Positions 52,182 through 61,785 are shown, counted from the stretch's first letter. The stretch is DNA of 64,000 nt from JAALLB01 sp017643495 (GCA_965216105.1 OZ244147.1:2542001-2606000); one strand, 5' to 3'. A program made the numbers and translations. The notes: generated by a model from the letters alone, not told the origin.

Positions 52182-52862
52182 TCAGACTGCCTTTGTCTTT
52201 ATGGTTTCATTATAGCTGGACATCAGGTCATTGAATTTTTCACCCTGAATGGCGACATGCCCGAACAATGCCTTGGCCGCACGCTGGCCATCCCCCGACT
52301 TCAGGGCAGAGTAAATTTCATGATGTTCTGACATGGATTGGGGAAGCCGTCCCCTGACTTGCAGTTGCATACGCCGAAACGGTTTGAGGCGCCGGTGCAG
52401 TTGCGCCGCCTGCCCCGCCAGAAAACTGTTGCCGCTCGCCTCGTATAACAGATGATGGAATTGTTCATTCGCACGGTAGTATTCATCTGTGTCCTTGCGT
52501 TGCAACGCAGTCTCACAAACAAGAATGGTTTTGTGAATTTCGGCCAGTTGACCTTCACTGATGCGCCTGGCCGCACGAATACCGCACATCGCTTCGATTT
52601 CGGCCATTACCTCAAACATTTCGACCAACTCGACTACCCCGGGATGGCGTACGAAAGCACCACGCCGGGGAATGAGTTCAAGCAGCCCTGAAGCAGCAAG
52701 AGACTGAAACGCCTCTCTCAACGGTGTTCTGGAAACACCGAACTTTTCGGCAAGCCTGATCTCGTCAAGACGTTCACCATCGGCAAAATCGCCGACCACG
52801 ATCATCTGCTCGAGCTGTTCCCGAATGCTATCTGCAATACGACTGGACATGGTTATGATCAT
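52182..52862 (-). CDS. matR: GntR/FCD regulator of malonate operon
   Basis: 226 residues (an ATG at 52850 would give 222). Winged helix with EIRLAEKFGVSRTPLREAFQ and FCD domain (EQFHHLLYEASGNSFL). Divergent from the matPQMAB operon, with a TTGTATACAA palindrome between them. Known MatR proteins repress mat genes until malonate or methylmalonate is present. Confidence 0.85.
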   Translation of the reverse strand: MIITMSSRIADSIREQLEQMIVVGDFADGERLDEIRLAEKFGVSRTPLREAFQSLAASGLLELIPRRGAFVRHPGVVELVEMFEVMAEIEAMCGIRAARRISEGQLAEIHKTILVCETALQRKDTDEYYRANEQFHHLLYEASGNSFLAGQAAQLHRRLKPFRRMQLQVRGRLPQSMSEHHEIYSALKSGDGQRAAKALFGHVAIQGEKFNDLMSSYNETIKTKAV

Positions 52863-52896
52863 AAATCGCCGCTGGAAAAATACAAAGAAATAATTT

Positions 52897-52906
52897 TTGT
52901 ATACAA
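52897..52906. promoter_or_regulatory. Candidate MatR operator
   Basis: TTGTATACAA, a perfect ten-base palindrome in the divergent matR/matP spacer, compatible with GntR/FCD sites of the T-N-G-T..A-C-N-A type. About 90 bases before matP. It also offers a TTGACT (52912) that may be a -35 box. Confidence 0.65.
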
Positions 52907-52997
52907 GATAGTTGACTCATGCTGTCAAACACCTCCAAGATATGCTGGCGTTAATACCAAGGTTTTCACCACGCAATGTGGTTTCTGGGAGGAAGAT

Positions 52998-53987
52998 ATG
53001 AAAAAGAACCTGATCACGACTGCCATGGCGGCTGCTTTTGCATGCACTGCCGCTTTTGCTGCCAGCGCAGCAGAACTTCGCCTGTCCCACCAATGGTCAA
53101 CGAAAGACGTGCGCCACAAGGTTGCACAAATCGTCGCTGACGAAGTGGCCGCAGCAAATGTGGATCTGAGCATCAAGATTTTTCCGTCAAAGTCGCTTTT
53201 CAAGCCACGCGAACAATACAAACCACTGTCGCGCGGCCAGTTGGACATGACGGTGTTTCCCCTATCCTACGCGGGCGGGCAACGTCCTGAATTCAACCTT
53301 ACGCTGATGCCGGGTCTGGTGAAAAACCATGATCACGCTGCACGTCTCAATGAATCCGAGTTCATGGGTGATATTGAAGCGCTTATGGCCGAAGACGATG
53401 TGAAAGTACTGGTTCACGGGTATCTTGCTGGCGGTTTTGTTGGCAAGGACAAGTGCATCACCAAGCCTGACGATGTACAGGGCTTGCAAACCCGTGCTGC
53501 CGGCAAGGCGTTTGAACAGATGCTTGCTGCGGCGGGCGCATCCATTGCATCCATGGCCTCATCCGAAATTTACAATGCCATTCAGACCGGCGTTCTTCAG
53601 GCAGCCAATACATCTTCATCCTCTTTCGTGTCATACCGGATTTTCGAACAGGTGAAATGCTACACCCCTGCCGGAGATTATGCCCTGTGGTTCATGTACC
53701 AGCCCCTGCTGATGAACAAGACTGCCTATGACAACCTGACAGACGAACAAAAAGCTGCACTTGATGCTGGAGCAAAAAAGGCGGAAGCCTTCTATCTTGA
53801 GGAGGCCAAAAAACAGGATGCAGCTTCCGTCAAGGTATACAAGGATGCCGGCGTTGAAATCGCAAACATGACCCAGGAGGAGTTCAGTGCATGGCAGGAA
53901 ATTGCCAAGCAATCTTCCTACAAGAAGTTTGTCGAGGAAGTTCCGAACGGACAGGAGCTGCTCGACAAAGCGCTTGCTGTCGAGTGA
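52998..53987 (+). CDS. matP: Malonate TRAP transporter binding protein
   Basis: 329 residues. Signal peptide (1-24, ending ASA). DctP fold with VQGLQTRAAGKAFEQMLAA (ligand Arg) and YNAIQTGVLQAANT. Assigned to malonate because it heads the operon with malonyl-CoA decarboxylase and synthetase, in the same order as matPQMAB of Sinorhizobium meliloti. GGGAGGAAG ribosome site. Confidence 0.88.
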   Translation: MKKNLITTAMAAAFACTAAFAASAAELRLSHQWSTKDVRHKVAQIVADEVAAANVDLSIKIFPSKSLFKPREQYKPLSRGQLDMTVFPLSYAGGQRPEFNLTLMPGLVKNHDHAARLNESEFMGDIEALMAEDDVKVLVHGYLAGGFVGKDKCITKPDDVQGLQTRAAGKAFEQMLAAAGASIASMASSEIYNAIQTGVLQAANTSSSSFVSYRIFEQVKCYTPAGDYALWFMYQPLLMNKTAYDNLTDEQKAALDAGAKKAEAFYLEEAKKQDAASVKVYKDAGVEIANMTQEEFSAWQEIAKQSSYKKFVEEVPNGQELLDKALAVE

Positions 53988-54000
53988 TTTATGACCTTTC

Positions 54001-54022
54001 GGGGCGGCAGTTGTGCCGCCCC
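54001..54022 (+). terminator. Hairpin between matP and matQ
   Basis: Perfect GGGGCGGCA-GTTG-TGCCGCCCC, 9-base stem, tetraloop. Thirteen bases after the matP stop, with weak T-richness after it. As in the second TRAP system, it may limit read-through and raise matP over matQM. Confidence 0.65.
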
Positions 54023-54060
54023 TCCATTTCTCAATTCACCGACAACCGGACCGCTCTGCC

Positions 54061-54612
54061 ATGGCCACCCAGAGTTCAAGCTCGGTAGCTTCTACCGGCA
54101 ACAACCAATTTCTTAAATTCATCAGCCTGCTTTCATCGGTTTCCGGTTGGGTAGCAGCCGGCATGATCCTTCTTGCCGTTATAATCACCTGCCAGATGAT
54201 CATCGTGCGCTTCGTCCTGAACCAGTCAACGATATGGCAAACCGAATTTGTGATTTACCTGATGATTGCAGCAACCCTGCTGGGACTTCCATATGTCCAG
54301 CGTCTTCGTGGGCATGTGAATGTTGACCTGCTGCCTCTTATGCTGCCCATGGGAATGCGACGACTGCTGGCCATCATAACCCTGCTGGCAGCCATCGGAA
54401 TCGTGGGCATGATAACAATTTACGGTTATGAATTCTGGTACGAAGCCTGGTCTCGAAACTGGAAATCCGACACTGTATGGGGCGTGCGCCTCTGGATTCC
54501 TTATCTTGCATTGCCCGTCGGGTTCACCTTGTACCTGATTCAATTGCTGGCAGATCTGGTTGCATTGTTACTGCGGATCGACACCCCATTCAGCCTGCCA
54601 GAGGACAAATAA
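54061..54612 (+). CDS. matQ: Malonate TRAP transporter small membrane subunit
   Basis: 183 residues from the ATG at 54061. Four membrane segments; IWQTEFVIYLMIAATLLGLPY and LRGHVNVDLL are DctQ hallmarks. Weak ribosome site, possibly translated at low level. Two bases before matM. Confidence 0.87.
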   Translation: MATQSSSSVASTGNNQFLKFISLLSSVSGWVAAGMILLAVIITCQMIIVRFVLNQSTIWQTEFVIYLMIAATLLGLPYVQRLRGHVNVDLLPLMLPMGMRRLLAIITLLAAIGIVGMITIYGYEFWYEAWSRNWKSDTVWGVRLWIPYLALPVGFTLYLIQLLADLVALLLRIDTPFSLPEDK

Positions 54613-54614
54613 CA

Positions 54615-55931
54615 ATGGACCCGTTACTGCTTGGTGCCCTGGTTGCACTCTTCACCATTCTTGTACTCTTTTCTGGCGTCTCCGTTGCAACAGGATTGCT
54701 CATTGTTTCTGCCGGATTCCTTCTTGTATTCGACGGCATGCGTTCTCTTGAACTCATACCGGAAATTTTCTTCGGCAAACTAGACAACTTTGCCCTCCTC
54801 TCCATTCCGATGTTTATCATCATGGGCGCGTCCATTGCTTCCACACGAGCCGGTGCAGACCTGTATGAGGCGCTGGAACGCTGGCTTACGCGGATACCGG
54901 GAGGACTGGTAATATCCAATCTCGGTGCCTGTGCCCTCTTCGCTGCCATGTCTGGTTCATCTCCTGCCACCTGCGCAGCAATCGGCAAAATGGGCATCCC
55001 CGAAATGCGCAAACGTGGCTACCCGGACGGGGTTGCTGCCGGTTCGATTGCGGCCGGCGGAACACTAGGCATTCTGATCCCCCCATCGGTCACGATGATC
55101 GTATACGGTATTGCGACTGAAACCTCGATCGGCCGACTGTTCCTTGCCGGGGTACTCCCTGGCCTCCTGCTTGTCGGACTGTTCATGGCCTGGTCACTGT
55201 ATTCGACATGGAAAGATGGTTCCTCAGGTGTCCTGGCCAGCAGATCCTACAATTGGCGTGAACGTCTCGAAATCCTGCCTCGTGTATTGCCTTTCCTGCT
55301 GATCATACTGGGCGTCCTTTATGCAATGTACGGCGGCATTGCCACACCTTCGGAAACGGCTGCTGTCGGAGCCCTGTTTTGCCTGTTCATTGCGATGATC
55401 ATCTACCGCCTCTGGAGCCCCAAAGCCCTTTGGACTGTGCTGCGTGATTCAACACGTGAGAGTGTCATGATCCTGTTCATCATTGCAGCGGCAGGCGTCT
55501 TTTCCTACATGCTTTCGAGCCTGTTCATCACGCAGGCAATTGCAGAATGGATTGGCACACTCGATGTCAACCGCTGGGTCCTGATGTTTGTGATCAACAT
55601 CTTCCTCCTGGTTGCAGGATTTTTCCTGCCGCCCGTGGCTGTAATCCTGATGGCTGCCCCCATCCTGCTGCCGATCATCACAACGGCCGGTTTTGACCCC
55701 TACTGGTTTGCGGTTGTTCTGACGATCAACATGGAGATCGGTCTCATTTCTCCTCCTGTGGGCCTCAACCTCTACGTGATAAATGGCATCGCACCAGACA
55801 TTTCGCTAAAGACAATACTTCAAGGGTCCCTGCCCTATGTGGCCTGCATGGTTATTGCAATTTTGCTGCTGTGTCTGTTTCCCGGTATAGCAACCTGGTT
55901 ACCGGAAATAATCATGGGTGCCGCAATATGA
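54615..55931 (+). CDS. matM: Malonate TRAP transporter large membrane subunit
   Basis: 438 residues, about 12 helices, DctM signatures LGACALFAAMSGSSPATCAA and GTLGILIPPSVTMIVYG. Start at 54615 rather than earlier, because upstream codons belong to matQ. Its stop overlaps matA as ATGA. Confidence 0.9.
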   Translation: MDPLLLGALVALFTILVLFSGVSVATGLLIVSAGFLLVFDGMRSLELIPEIFFGKLDNFALLSIPMFIIMGASIASTRAGADLYEALERWLTRIPGGLVISNLGACALFAAMSGSSPATCAAIGKMGIPEMRKRGYPDGVAAGSIAAGGTLGILIPPSVTMIVYGIATETSIGRLFLAGVLPGLLLVGLFMAWSLYSTWKDGSSGVLASRSYNWRERLEILPRVLPFLLIILGVLYAMYGGIATPSETAAVGALFCLFIAMIIYRLWSPKALWTVLRDSTRESVMILFIIAAAGVFSYMLSSLFITQAIAEWIGTLDVNRWVLMFVINIFLLVAGFFLPPVAVILMAAPILLPIITTAGFDPYWFAVVLTINMEIGLISPPVGLNLYVINGIAPDISLKTILQGSLPYVACMVIAILLLCLFPGIATWLPEIIMGAAI

Positions 55932-57187
55932 CGAGCTCGGGGTTCTTCCACGACATCCTTTCAAGCGTTTTTGACAAACGCTTCACCTTGCGCCGGATTG
56001 CTGATGAGCGGCCAATTGAGGAACTGTGTCGTGAACTGCTTACAAGTCGTGGGGAAGTCTCCGCATCACGACTTGGCCAACTGGTGCTTGACCGGTTCGA
56101 CACGCTTGATGAGGAAGGACAGCACCAGTTCTTCTGCTTCCTGACTGATGAACTCGACTTGCAGACAGAGGAAGTTGCTAGTGCTGCAAAATCGTATGAA
56201 GAAGAGCGGACCAGTGAAAATTTTGAAAAACTGATGCAGGCAGCCGAACCGTTGCGTCAGGTATTGCTGCGCCGGCTTAACCAGGTGCCCAATGCAACGG
56301 TCCGGCTTGTTCGCATGCGTGAGGCATTGCTCAAGCTTTCGAAAAAGGATTCAAGTCTCAAACGAACGGATGTCGATTTTCAACATTTGTTTGCCTCCTG
56401 GTTCAACCGGGGTTTTTTGGTGCTCAGAAGGATTGATTGGCAAAGCCCTGCCCAAATCCTTCAGAAAATCATCCAGTACGAAGCCGTTCACGAGATAGAT
56501 GACTGGGATGATCTTCAGAGACGGGTTCATCCCGAAGATCGTCATTGCTATGCATTTTTCCATCCATCAATGCCGGATGAACCGCTGATATTTGTCGAGG
56601 TTGCCCTATGCGACAGCGTTCCGGCTTCTGTTCAGGAAATATTGTCCGATAACAGGGATGTCCTTGAGCAGGAACTTGCGAATACGGCGGTTTTTTACTC
56701 GATATCAAACTGCCAAAAAGGCCTTGCAGGCATTTCATTTGGCAACTCTCTCATCAAACAGGTGGTGCAGGACCTCAAAGCCGAGTTACCGGAAATATCC
56801 ACTTTCATCACACTTTCTCCACTCCCCCGGTTCAACCGGTGGCTGGAAGAAAACGACCTGCTGTCCGAAGAACACACGGATGACGAACTGAAAGTATTGG
56901 CCGCGCGTTATCTCCACGAACCCAAAGACCGCAACGGCAATCCACTGGACCCGGTGGCAAAATTTCATCTCAACAACGGGGCAATCATTCACCAGTTGCA
57001 TGCCAACGCAGACATTTCAGCCAAGGGTAAACAACAATCAAGCGGCGTAATGGTGAACTATCTGTATGACCTCAAATCCGTGGAACAAAACCACGAAGAA
57101 TATGCCGAACGGCAGAATATTGTCGTATCAAAAGCAATCAGCAACCTGCTCGCAAAATCAAAAACCAAACAGAAAGCCGGAGCCTAA
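55928..57187 (+). CDS. matA: Malonyl-CoA decarboxylase
   Basis: 419 residues from the ATG at 55928. N-terminal helical domain (about 1-130) and C-terminal GNAT-like catalytic domain (HPEDRHCYAFFHPSMPDEPL, ITLSPLPRF, FHLNNGA). Converts malonyl-CoA to acetyl-CoA and CO2. Stop and matB start share one base (TAATG). Confidence 0.92.
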   Translation: MTSSGFFHDILSSVFDKRFTLRRIADERPIEELCRELLTSRGEVSASRLGQLVLDRFDTLDEEGQHQFFCFLTDELDLQTEEVASAAKSYEEERTSENFEKLMQAAEPLRQVLLRRLNQVPNATVRLVRMREALLKLSKKDSSLKRTDVDFQHLFASWFNRGFLVLRRIDWQSPAQILQKIIQYEAVHEIDDWDDLQRRVHPEDRHCYAFFHPSMPDEPLIFVEVALCDSVPASVQEILSDNRDVLEQELANTAVFYSISNCQKGLAGISFGNSLIKQVVQDLKAELPEISTFITLSPLPRFNRWLEENDLLSEEHTDDELKVLAARYLHEPKDRNGNPLDPVAKFHLNNGAIIHQLHANADISAKGKQQSSGVMVNYLYDLKSVEQNHEEYAERQNIVVSKAISNLLAKSKTKQKAGA

Positions 57188-58722
57188 TGACCAATGTTTT
57201 GTTTGACAGCCTTTTGGGCAAGGCAGATCCAGCCGCACAATTTGCCCATATCCCGGGCGAAGACAACGACAGATACTATACCTATCAGGATGTAATGGAT
57301 GTATCGGCCCGGTTTGCCAATGTTCTAACCGACATGGGGGTAAAACCCGGTGACCGGGTAGCTGTGCAGGTGCCAAAGTCCATAGAGGCGTTGATGCTCT
57401 ATCTGGCTACGGTGCGTTCCGGTGCAGTCTTCCTGCCGCTGAATACCGCTTATACGGCCTCCGAGATCAGCTATTTTCTTGAAAATGCATCTCCCACCGT
57501 TTTTGTTTGCGATCCGAACCGTGCAGAGGAATACACATCTCTTGCCCAAGATCTTGATGTCAGACTGGAAACCATGGGAGTTTGGCAGAATGAAGAAACC
57601 TCAGCAGGCACAATGCTTGATGCAGGGCTGAAGGCTTCCACGACATTTGAAACGGTTGCTCGTGAAGGTTCTGACCTGGGTGCCATCCTTTATACTTCAG
57701 GCACGACCGGACGTTCAAAAGGAGCAATGCTTACCCATGACAATCTCCTTTCGAATGCAGAAACCCTGGTAGATTACTGGAAATTCACGAAAGATGATGT
57801 GCTTCTGCACGCGCTTCCGATCTTTCACACCCACGGGCTTTTTGTCGCCACCAACATTGTTCTAATGGCCGGTGCATCCATAATCATGCTACCCGGTTTC
57901 AATGCCGATGATGTTATTCATCATCTGCCCAAATCGACATCCATGATGGGTGTTCCGACTTTCTACACACGATTGCTGGGGGACACACGCTTCGACAAAG
58001 AACTGGTCCGGCACATGAGACTGTTTGTCTCCGGTAGCGCGCCGCTGCTTGCCGAAACCCATATCGAATTCGAGGAGCGCACGGGGCACCGTATCCTGGA
58101 ACGGTATGGCATGACCGAAACAAACATGAACACCTCCAACCCTTATGATGGTGAACGCAAAGCTGGCACTGTAGGTTTTCCGCTTCCCGGAGTGGAAGTG
58201 CGCATAGTGGATCCTGCCAGCGGCGAAGAAATTCCGGACGGAGAAATCGGCATTCTTGAAGTACGCGGCCCGAATGTGTTTGCCGGTTACTGGCAGATGC
58301 CGGACAAGACACGCGAAGAGTTTAGGGGTGACGGGTTCTTCATAACCGGTGACATGGCATCGGTTGGCAAGGACGGCTACATCCAGATCGTTGGGCGATC
58401 CAAGGACCTGATCATTTCAGGCGGATACAATATCTATCCCAAGGAAATCGAATTACTGCTTGATGAGCAGCCGGGAGTTCTTGAATCGGCTGTTATCGGT
58501 GTTCCCCATCCCGATTTTGGCGAAGGCGTAGTGGGTATACTCGTTGCCAAACCTGGCAACACTATCGATGAGGAAACCGTCCTTTCATCGATCCGCGATG
58601 ACATCGCACGCTTCAAACAGCCCAAGCGCATCATTGTCATGGATGAACTACCACGCAACACAATGGGCAAGGTCCAGAAAAACCAGTTGAGAGAGACCTA
58701 CAAAGACCTGCTCACAACATAG
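57187..58722 (+). CDS. matB: Malonyl-CoA synthetase
   Basis: 511 residues, acyl-adenylate-forming enzyme: LYTSGTTGRSKGAMLTH (P-loop), ERYGMTETNMN, TGDMASVGKDGYIQIVGRSKD and the catalytic Lys in NTMGKVQKNQL. Activates malonate with ATP and CoA, giving substrate for MatA. Closes the uptake-activation-decarboxylation route to acetyl-CoA. Confidence 0.93.
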   Translation: MTNVLFDSLLGKADPAAQFAHIPGEDNDRYYTYQDVMDVSARFANVLTDMGVKPGDRVAVQVPKSIEALMLYLATVRSGAVFLPLNTAYTASEISYFLENASPTVFVCDPNRAEEYTSLAQDLDVRLETMGVWQNEETSAGTMLDAGLKASTTFETVAREGSDLGAILYTSGTTGRSKGAMLTHDNLLSNAETLVDYWKFTKDDVLLHALPIFHTHGLFVATNIVLMAGASIIMLPGFNADDVIHHLPKSTSMMGVPTFYTRLLGDTRFDKELVRHMRLFVSGSAPLLAETHIEFEERTGHRILERYGMTETNMNTSNPYDGERKAGTVGFPLPGVEVRIVDPASGEEIPDGEIGILEVRGPNVFAGYWQMPDKTREEFRGDGFFITGDMASVGKDGYIQIVGRSKDLIISGGYNIYPKEIELLLDEQPGVLESAVIGVPHPDFGEGVVGILVAKPGNTIDEETVLSSIRDDIARFKQPKRIIVMDELPRNTMGKVQKNQLRETYKDLLTT

Positions 58723-58745
58723 ATTTTACCTTTTCCGCCAGCGAT

Positions 58746-58784
58746 GAACAGGTCTGTTCCGAATACTGGGGAACAAGCCTGTTC
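58746..58784. promoter_or_regulatory. Two tandem palindromes GAACARGYCTGTTC before the TauE-like gene
   Basis: GAACAGGTCTGTTC (58746-58759) and GAACAAGCCTGTTC (58771-58784), start to start 25 bases. Both have perfect five-base GAACA/TGTTC arms and differ only at two inner positions. They lie 22 bases after matB and 57 bases before the permease start. Very likely operator sites of an unidentified regulator. Confidence 0.65.
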
Positions 58785-58840
58785 AATTGAAATCCGGACG
58801 TATACACAAGGGTTTCATTCCACCGTCCCAAGGGTGCATC

Positions 58841-59674
58841 ATGGCAGATTTCGGTTCCATTTCGTTTATTACCAGCCTTGCCGTCGGCATGGTTTTTACC
58901 GGTGCCCTAGCCGGTATTCTGGCAGGCTTGCTCGGTGTTGGCGGTGGCATAGTTATTGTCCCGGTACTGTTTTACCTGTTTGAGTTCCTTGAAATTTCGC
59001 CGACCGTGGCCATGCATCTCGCTGTAGCCACTTCCCTGGCGACGATTATTCCCACTTCGATTTCTTCTTCACTTGCCCACAGAAAGCGGGGGGCGCTGGA
59101 CATGCCATTGTTCAAGCAATGGGCACCTCTCATTTTTCTGGGAGCAGCGATTGGCGGCTATGTTTCGCGTTATATCAGCGGCCCCCAACTCACCGCTGTT
59201 TTTGGCGTGATTGCATTGATTGTTTCGATAAACATGGCCATTCCGAAGAATCTTGTTGTTGCCAGTGAATTACCAAAGCGTTTTGTGTCAAAAGCCGGCA
59301 TTGGTTCCATGATCGGATTTCTTTCTGCACTGATGGGAATTGGCGGCGGCACGCTGTCTGTTCCCATCCTGACACTGTTCTCGTTTCCGGTACATCGCGC
59401 AGTGGGAACGGCTGCCGCGTTCGGGCTTGTTATTGCGATTCCGGCTGTATTTGGCTTCATACTTTCAGGGCTTGGTGTAGAAGGCCGACCACCATACTCG
59501 GTTGGTTACGTAAGCATTCCAGCCGCTGTTCTGATTTTTTCAGCGACGATTTTCACTGCCCCGCTCGGTGCGCGTATTGCCCATGCAATTAACCCTCGTG
59601 CACTGAAACTTGCCTTCGCCGTATTTCTGTTTCTTACAGCATTGAGAATGCTTGCAAAGTACTTCATGGTCTGA
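58841..59674 (+). CDS. TauE/SafE family permease
   Basis: 277 residues from the ATG at 58841. Eight membrane segments in two repeated halves, each with the family motif (GLLGVGGGIVIVPVLF and ALMGIGGGTLSVPILT). Family members export sulfite, sulfoacetate or other organic anions, or take up organosulfonates. Substrate unknown here. It follows the malonate operon but has its own operator-like sites. Confidence 0.9.
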   Translation: MADFGSISFITSLAVGMVFTGALAGILAGLLGVGGGIVIVPVLFYLFEFLEISPTVAMHLAVATSLATIIPTSISSSLAHRKRGALDMPLFKQWAPLIFLGAAIGGYVSRYISGPQLTAVFGVIALIVSINMAIPKNLVVASELPKRFVSKAGIGSMIGFLSALMGIGGGTLSVPILTLFSFPVHRAVGTAAAFGLVIAIPAVFGFILSGLGVEGRPPYSVGYVSIPAAVLIFSATIFTAPLGARIAHAINPRALKLAFAVFLFLTALRMLAKYFMV

Positions 59675-59714
59675 GTCTGAACAGACGAACATATTTGAAC
59701 AGCAGACTCCCGAC

Positions 59715-60494
59715 ATGAAACTGATTGCCAACCTCTCCATGATGTTTACCGAGTATCCACTGGCAGAACGCATTCCCGCTGCGGCAAAAGCCGGGTTTGA
59801 CGGAGTGGAGATCCAGTTTCCACCCGAGGAGGAAGCCAGTTCATTGGGCGAGGTTTCACAAACCTCATCAATGCCTGTAGCACTCATCAACGTGCCGCGA
59901 GGGCCTGGGGATTCCGTAGGGCTTGCAGCATTGCCACGCAGTGTAGCTGCCTACAGGGACGCCGTAGCTGTGTGTGCAAAGAATGCGCAAGCCATCGGTG
60001 CGAGAAAAATCAACATCCTTTCCGGGCGCCCGCCTGCAGACGCCAACCCTGAAGACTGCCTGTCGACATTGGTTGAGAATGTTCGATATACGGCAGATTT
60101 CATGGAAGAGATCGGAGTTCGCGTGATGGTCGAACCGGTGAACAGGCAAGATGTCCCGGGGTTTTTTCTATCCGGTCTTCATTCCGGTCTGGATTTGCTG
60201 GATAGGGTAGACCATCCGAATGTGGCCCTGCAGTTTGACTTCTATCACATGGCAATAACCGAACCTGACCTGGTAACAGCCATTCAAGTGGCCGGAGAAC
60301 ATATCGGCCATGTTCAGTTTGCCGACAATCCGGGCCGGCATGAACCTGGCACGGGAACTGTAGACTTCAGGTCAGCATTCAATGCACTACGCAAGACCGG
60401 CTATGATGGTGAAATCTCAGCCGAGTACAATCCCGCAGGGCATACGGAACAAGGCCTTGGCTGGATGAACGATATCAGGAGCATTATCGGATGA
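59715..60494 (+). CDS. Hydroxypyruvate isomerase-like TIM-barrel protein (Hyi/OtnI family)
   Basis: 259 residues from the ATG at 59715. AP-endonuclease-2 fold with catalytic Glu in VMVEPVNRQDVPGFF and second Glu in GEISAEYNP; DFYHMAITEPDL holds metal ligands. Hyi isomerises hydroxypyruvate and tartronate semialdehyde; OtnI works on 2-oxotetronates. ATGA overlap with the next hydratase, so both act together. Confidence 0.85.
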   Translation: MKLIANLSMMFTEYPLAERIPAAAKAGFDGVEIQFPPEEEASSLGEVSQTSSMPVALINVPRGPGDSVGLAALPRSVAAYRDAVAVCAKNAQAIGARKINILSGRPPADANPEDCLSTLVENVRYTADFMEEIGVRVMVEPVNRQDVPGFFLSGLHSGLDLLDRVDHPNVALQFDFYHMAITEPDLVTAIQVAGEHIGHVQFADNPGRHEPGTGTVDFRSAFNALRKTGYDGEISAEYNPAGHTEQGLGWMNDIRSIIG

Positions 60495-61276
60495 GCGAAG
60501 ATAAGTACCCTCTCTACGCCATGATGGAAGACGGTTTGACCGGTGCGGAGTTTCGCTCGTTCTCGACCAAGCCTCCCCGCACCCTTGATCAGGCTTATGC
60601 TCTACAGGACGCCGTGAGTGCTTCATTGATACGACATCACCATCGCAAAGAGGTTTGCGGGTGGAAGATTGCTGCAAATTCCGCAATGCTTCTCGAGCGG
60701 TTCAAGCTTGAAGAACCACTGTCCGGGCGGATTTTTGATGACCAGAAGCTCGAGACAGGAGCACAACTGTCTCTGACAAACTACCGGCAGTTTGCCTTTG
60801 AACCGGAAATTGCCGCTATCATGGGTGCGGATTTGCCTGCCTTATCCGGTCGTCTGGATAACGAGACTGTCATCAAAGCAATTGATCGCCTTGTTCCTGC
60901 AGTTGAGTTAATAGACATGCGCGACATCCAAATGGAAGGAATTCACCTCCCTGATGTTGTCGCCCAGAACATCTCAAATGTCGGAGCAATCATCGGCGGC
61001 CCGGGTGTGGCTCCGGAGGCTCTCGATGTATCTGCAGTAAGAACACAGGTGTCGGTAAACGGAACTCAGGAACTTGACGTGACCGGAGCCGCTCCACAAA
61101 CACCTCTTGAAGCGGTCAAATGGCTTGCCGAACACTTGTCCTCACGTGGGCTTGCCCTCTCAGCGGGGCAGGTTGTCTTGTGCGGCACACACAGCCCCAT
61201 CTGGTATCTGGAGCAGGCAAGTGAAGTCGAAATCACAATGTCAGGCCTGGGACAGGTGGGCTTCAACCTTTCGTGA
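60491..61276 (+). CDS. 2-keto-4-pentenoate hydratase-like (FAH superfamily) protein
   Basis: 261 residues. MhpD/DmpE type: GWKIAANS, FAFEPEIAAIMGADL (metal Glu pair) and VLCGTHSPI. Hydrates 2-oxo-4-enoates or decarboxylates 4-oxalocrotonate-type acids. It may supply or remove a 2-oxo acid handled by the upstream isomerase. Its C terminus converges on the thioesterase gene. Confidence 0.82.
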   Translation: MSEDKYPLYAMMEDGLTGAEFRSFSTKPPRTLDQAYALQDAVSASLIRHHHRKEVCGWKIAANSAMLLERFKLEEPLSGRIFDDQKLETGAQLSLTNYRQFAFEPEIAAIMGADLPALSGRLDNETVIKAIDRLVPAVELIDMRDIQMEGIHLPDVVAQNISNVGAIIGGPGVAPEALDVSAVRTQVSVNGTQELDVTGAAPQTPLEAVKWLAEHLSSRGLALSAGQVVLCGTHSPIWYLEQASEVEITMSGLGQVGFNLS

Positions 61277-61302
61277 CAGGATACCCGGCAAGTCAGGCTT
61301 GT

Positions 61303-61734
61303 TCAGAAACCGAGTTCGTCTTCAGTAGAGAGCCACTCCTGAAGTGTCCGGGCAACTTCATCCGGCCACGCAACAGAAGTGTGCTTGTCTAGATCACTGG
61401 CCGCGAGAACCTGCGTACTTTTCCAGCGCATTTGCGGGCCGCAACTGATCCTGTGACGGATGGTCAGGGATGATTTTCCAATCTTAACCACTCCCAGTTC
61501 AAAAGACAGGGTTTCGCCAAAGAATGAAGGTTTCGAAAAATCGCAGGACAGGTGAACAGTAGGTGTTCCCCAGCGCTCATTCCAGATGATGTCATGCCAA
61601 GGATAGCCGATATGGGCCCAGTATTCCTCATTCACACCATTTAGAATATTGAGATATGCCGGGAAGTAGGCCGTCCCGGAAATATCGCAATCCCCGAAAC
61701 GCAACTCACGGTCTGTCCTGAAAATCTTGCTCAT
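61303..61734 (-). CDS. Acyl-CoA thioesterase, 4-hydroxybenzoyl-CoA thioesterase type
   Basis: 143 residues from the ATG at 61734, which fits the usual hot-dog fold length. LRFGDCDISGTAYFPAY is the 4HBT motif with the catalytic Asp; the rest forms the central helix and strands. Hydrolyses an acyl- or aroyl-CoA. Last gene of the minus-strand operon at the right edge, 51 bases after the SDR. Confidence 0.85.
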   Translation of the reverse strand: MSKIFRTDRELRFGDCDISGTAYFPAYLNILNGVNEEYWAHIGYPWHDIIWNERWGTPTVHLSCDFSKPSFFGETLSFELGVVKIGKSSLTIRHRISCGPQMRWKSTQVLAASDLDKHTSVAWPDEVARTLQEWLSTEDELGF

Positions 61735-61785
61735 GCCAACGGTCTTGCGATTTTTTTGCGCATGCGTCAACTGAAGTGAAGATTC

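Noticed and set aside
58746..58784. LexA box before the TauE-like gene
   Set aside because: Alphaproteobacterial LexA uses GTTC direct repeats with seven bases between; here the arms are inverted GAACA/TGTTC with four bases between, so SOS control is not supported.
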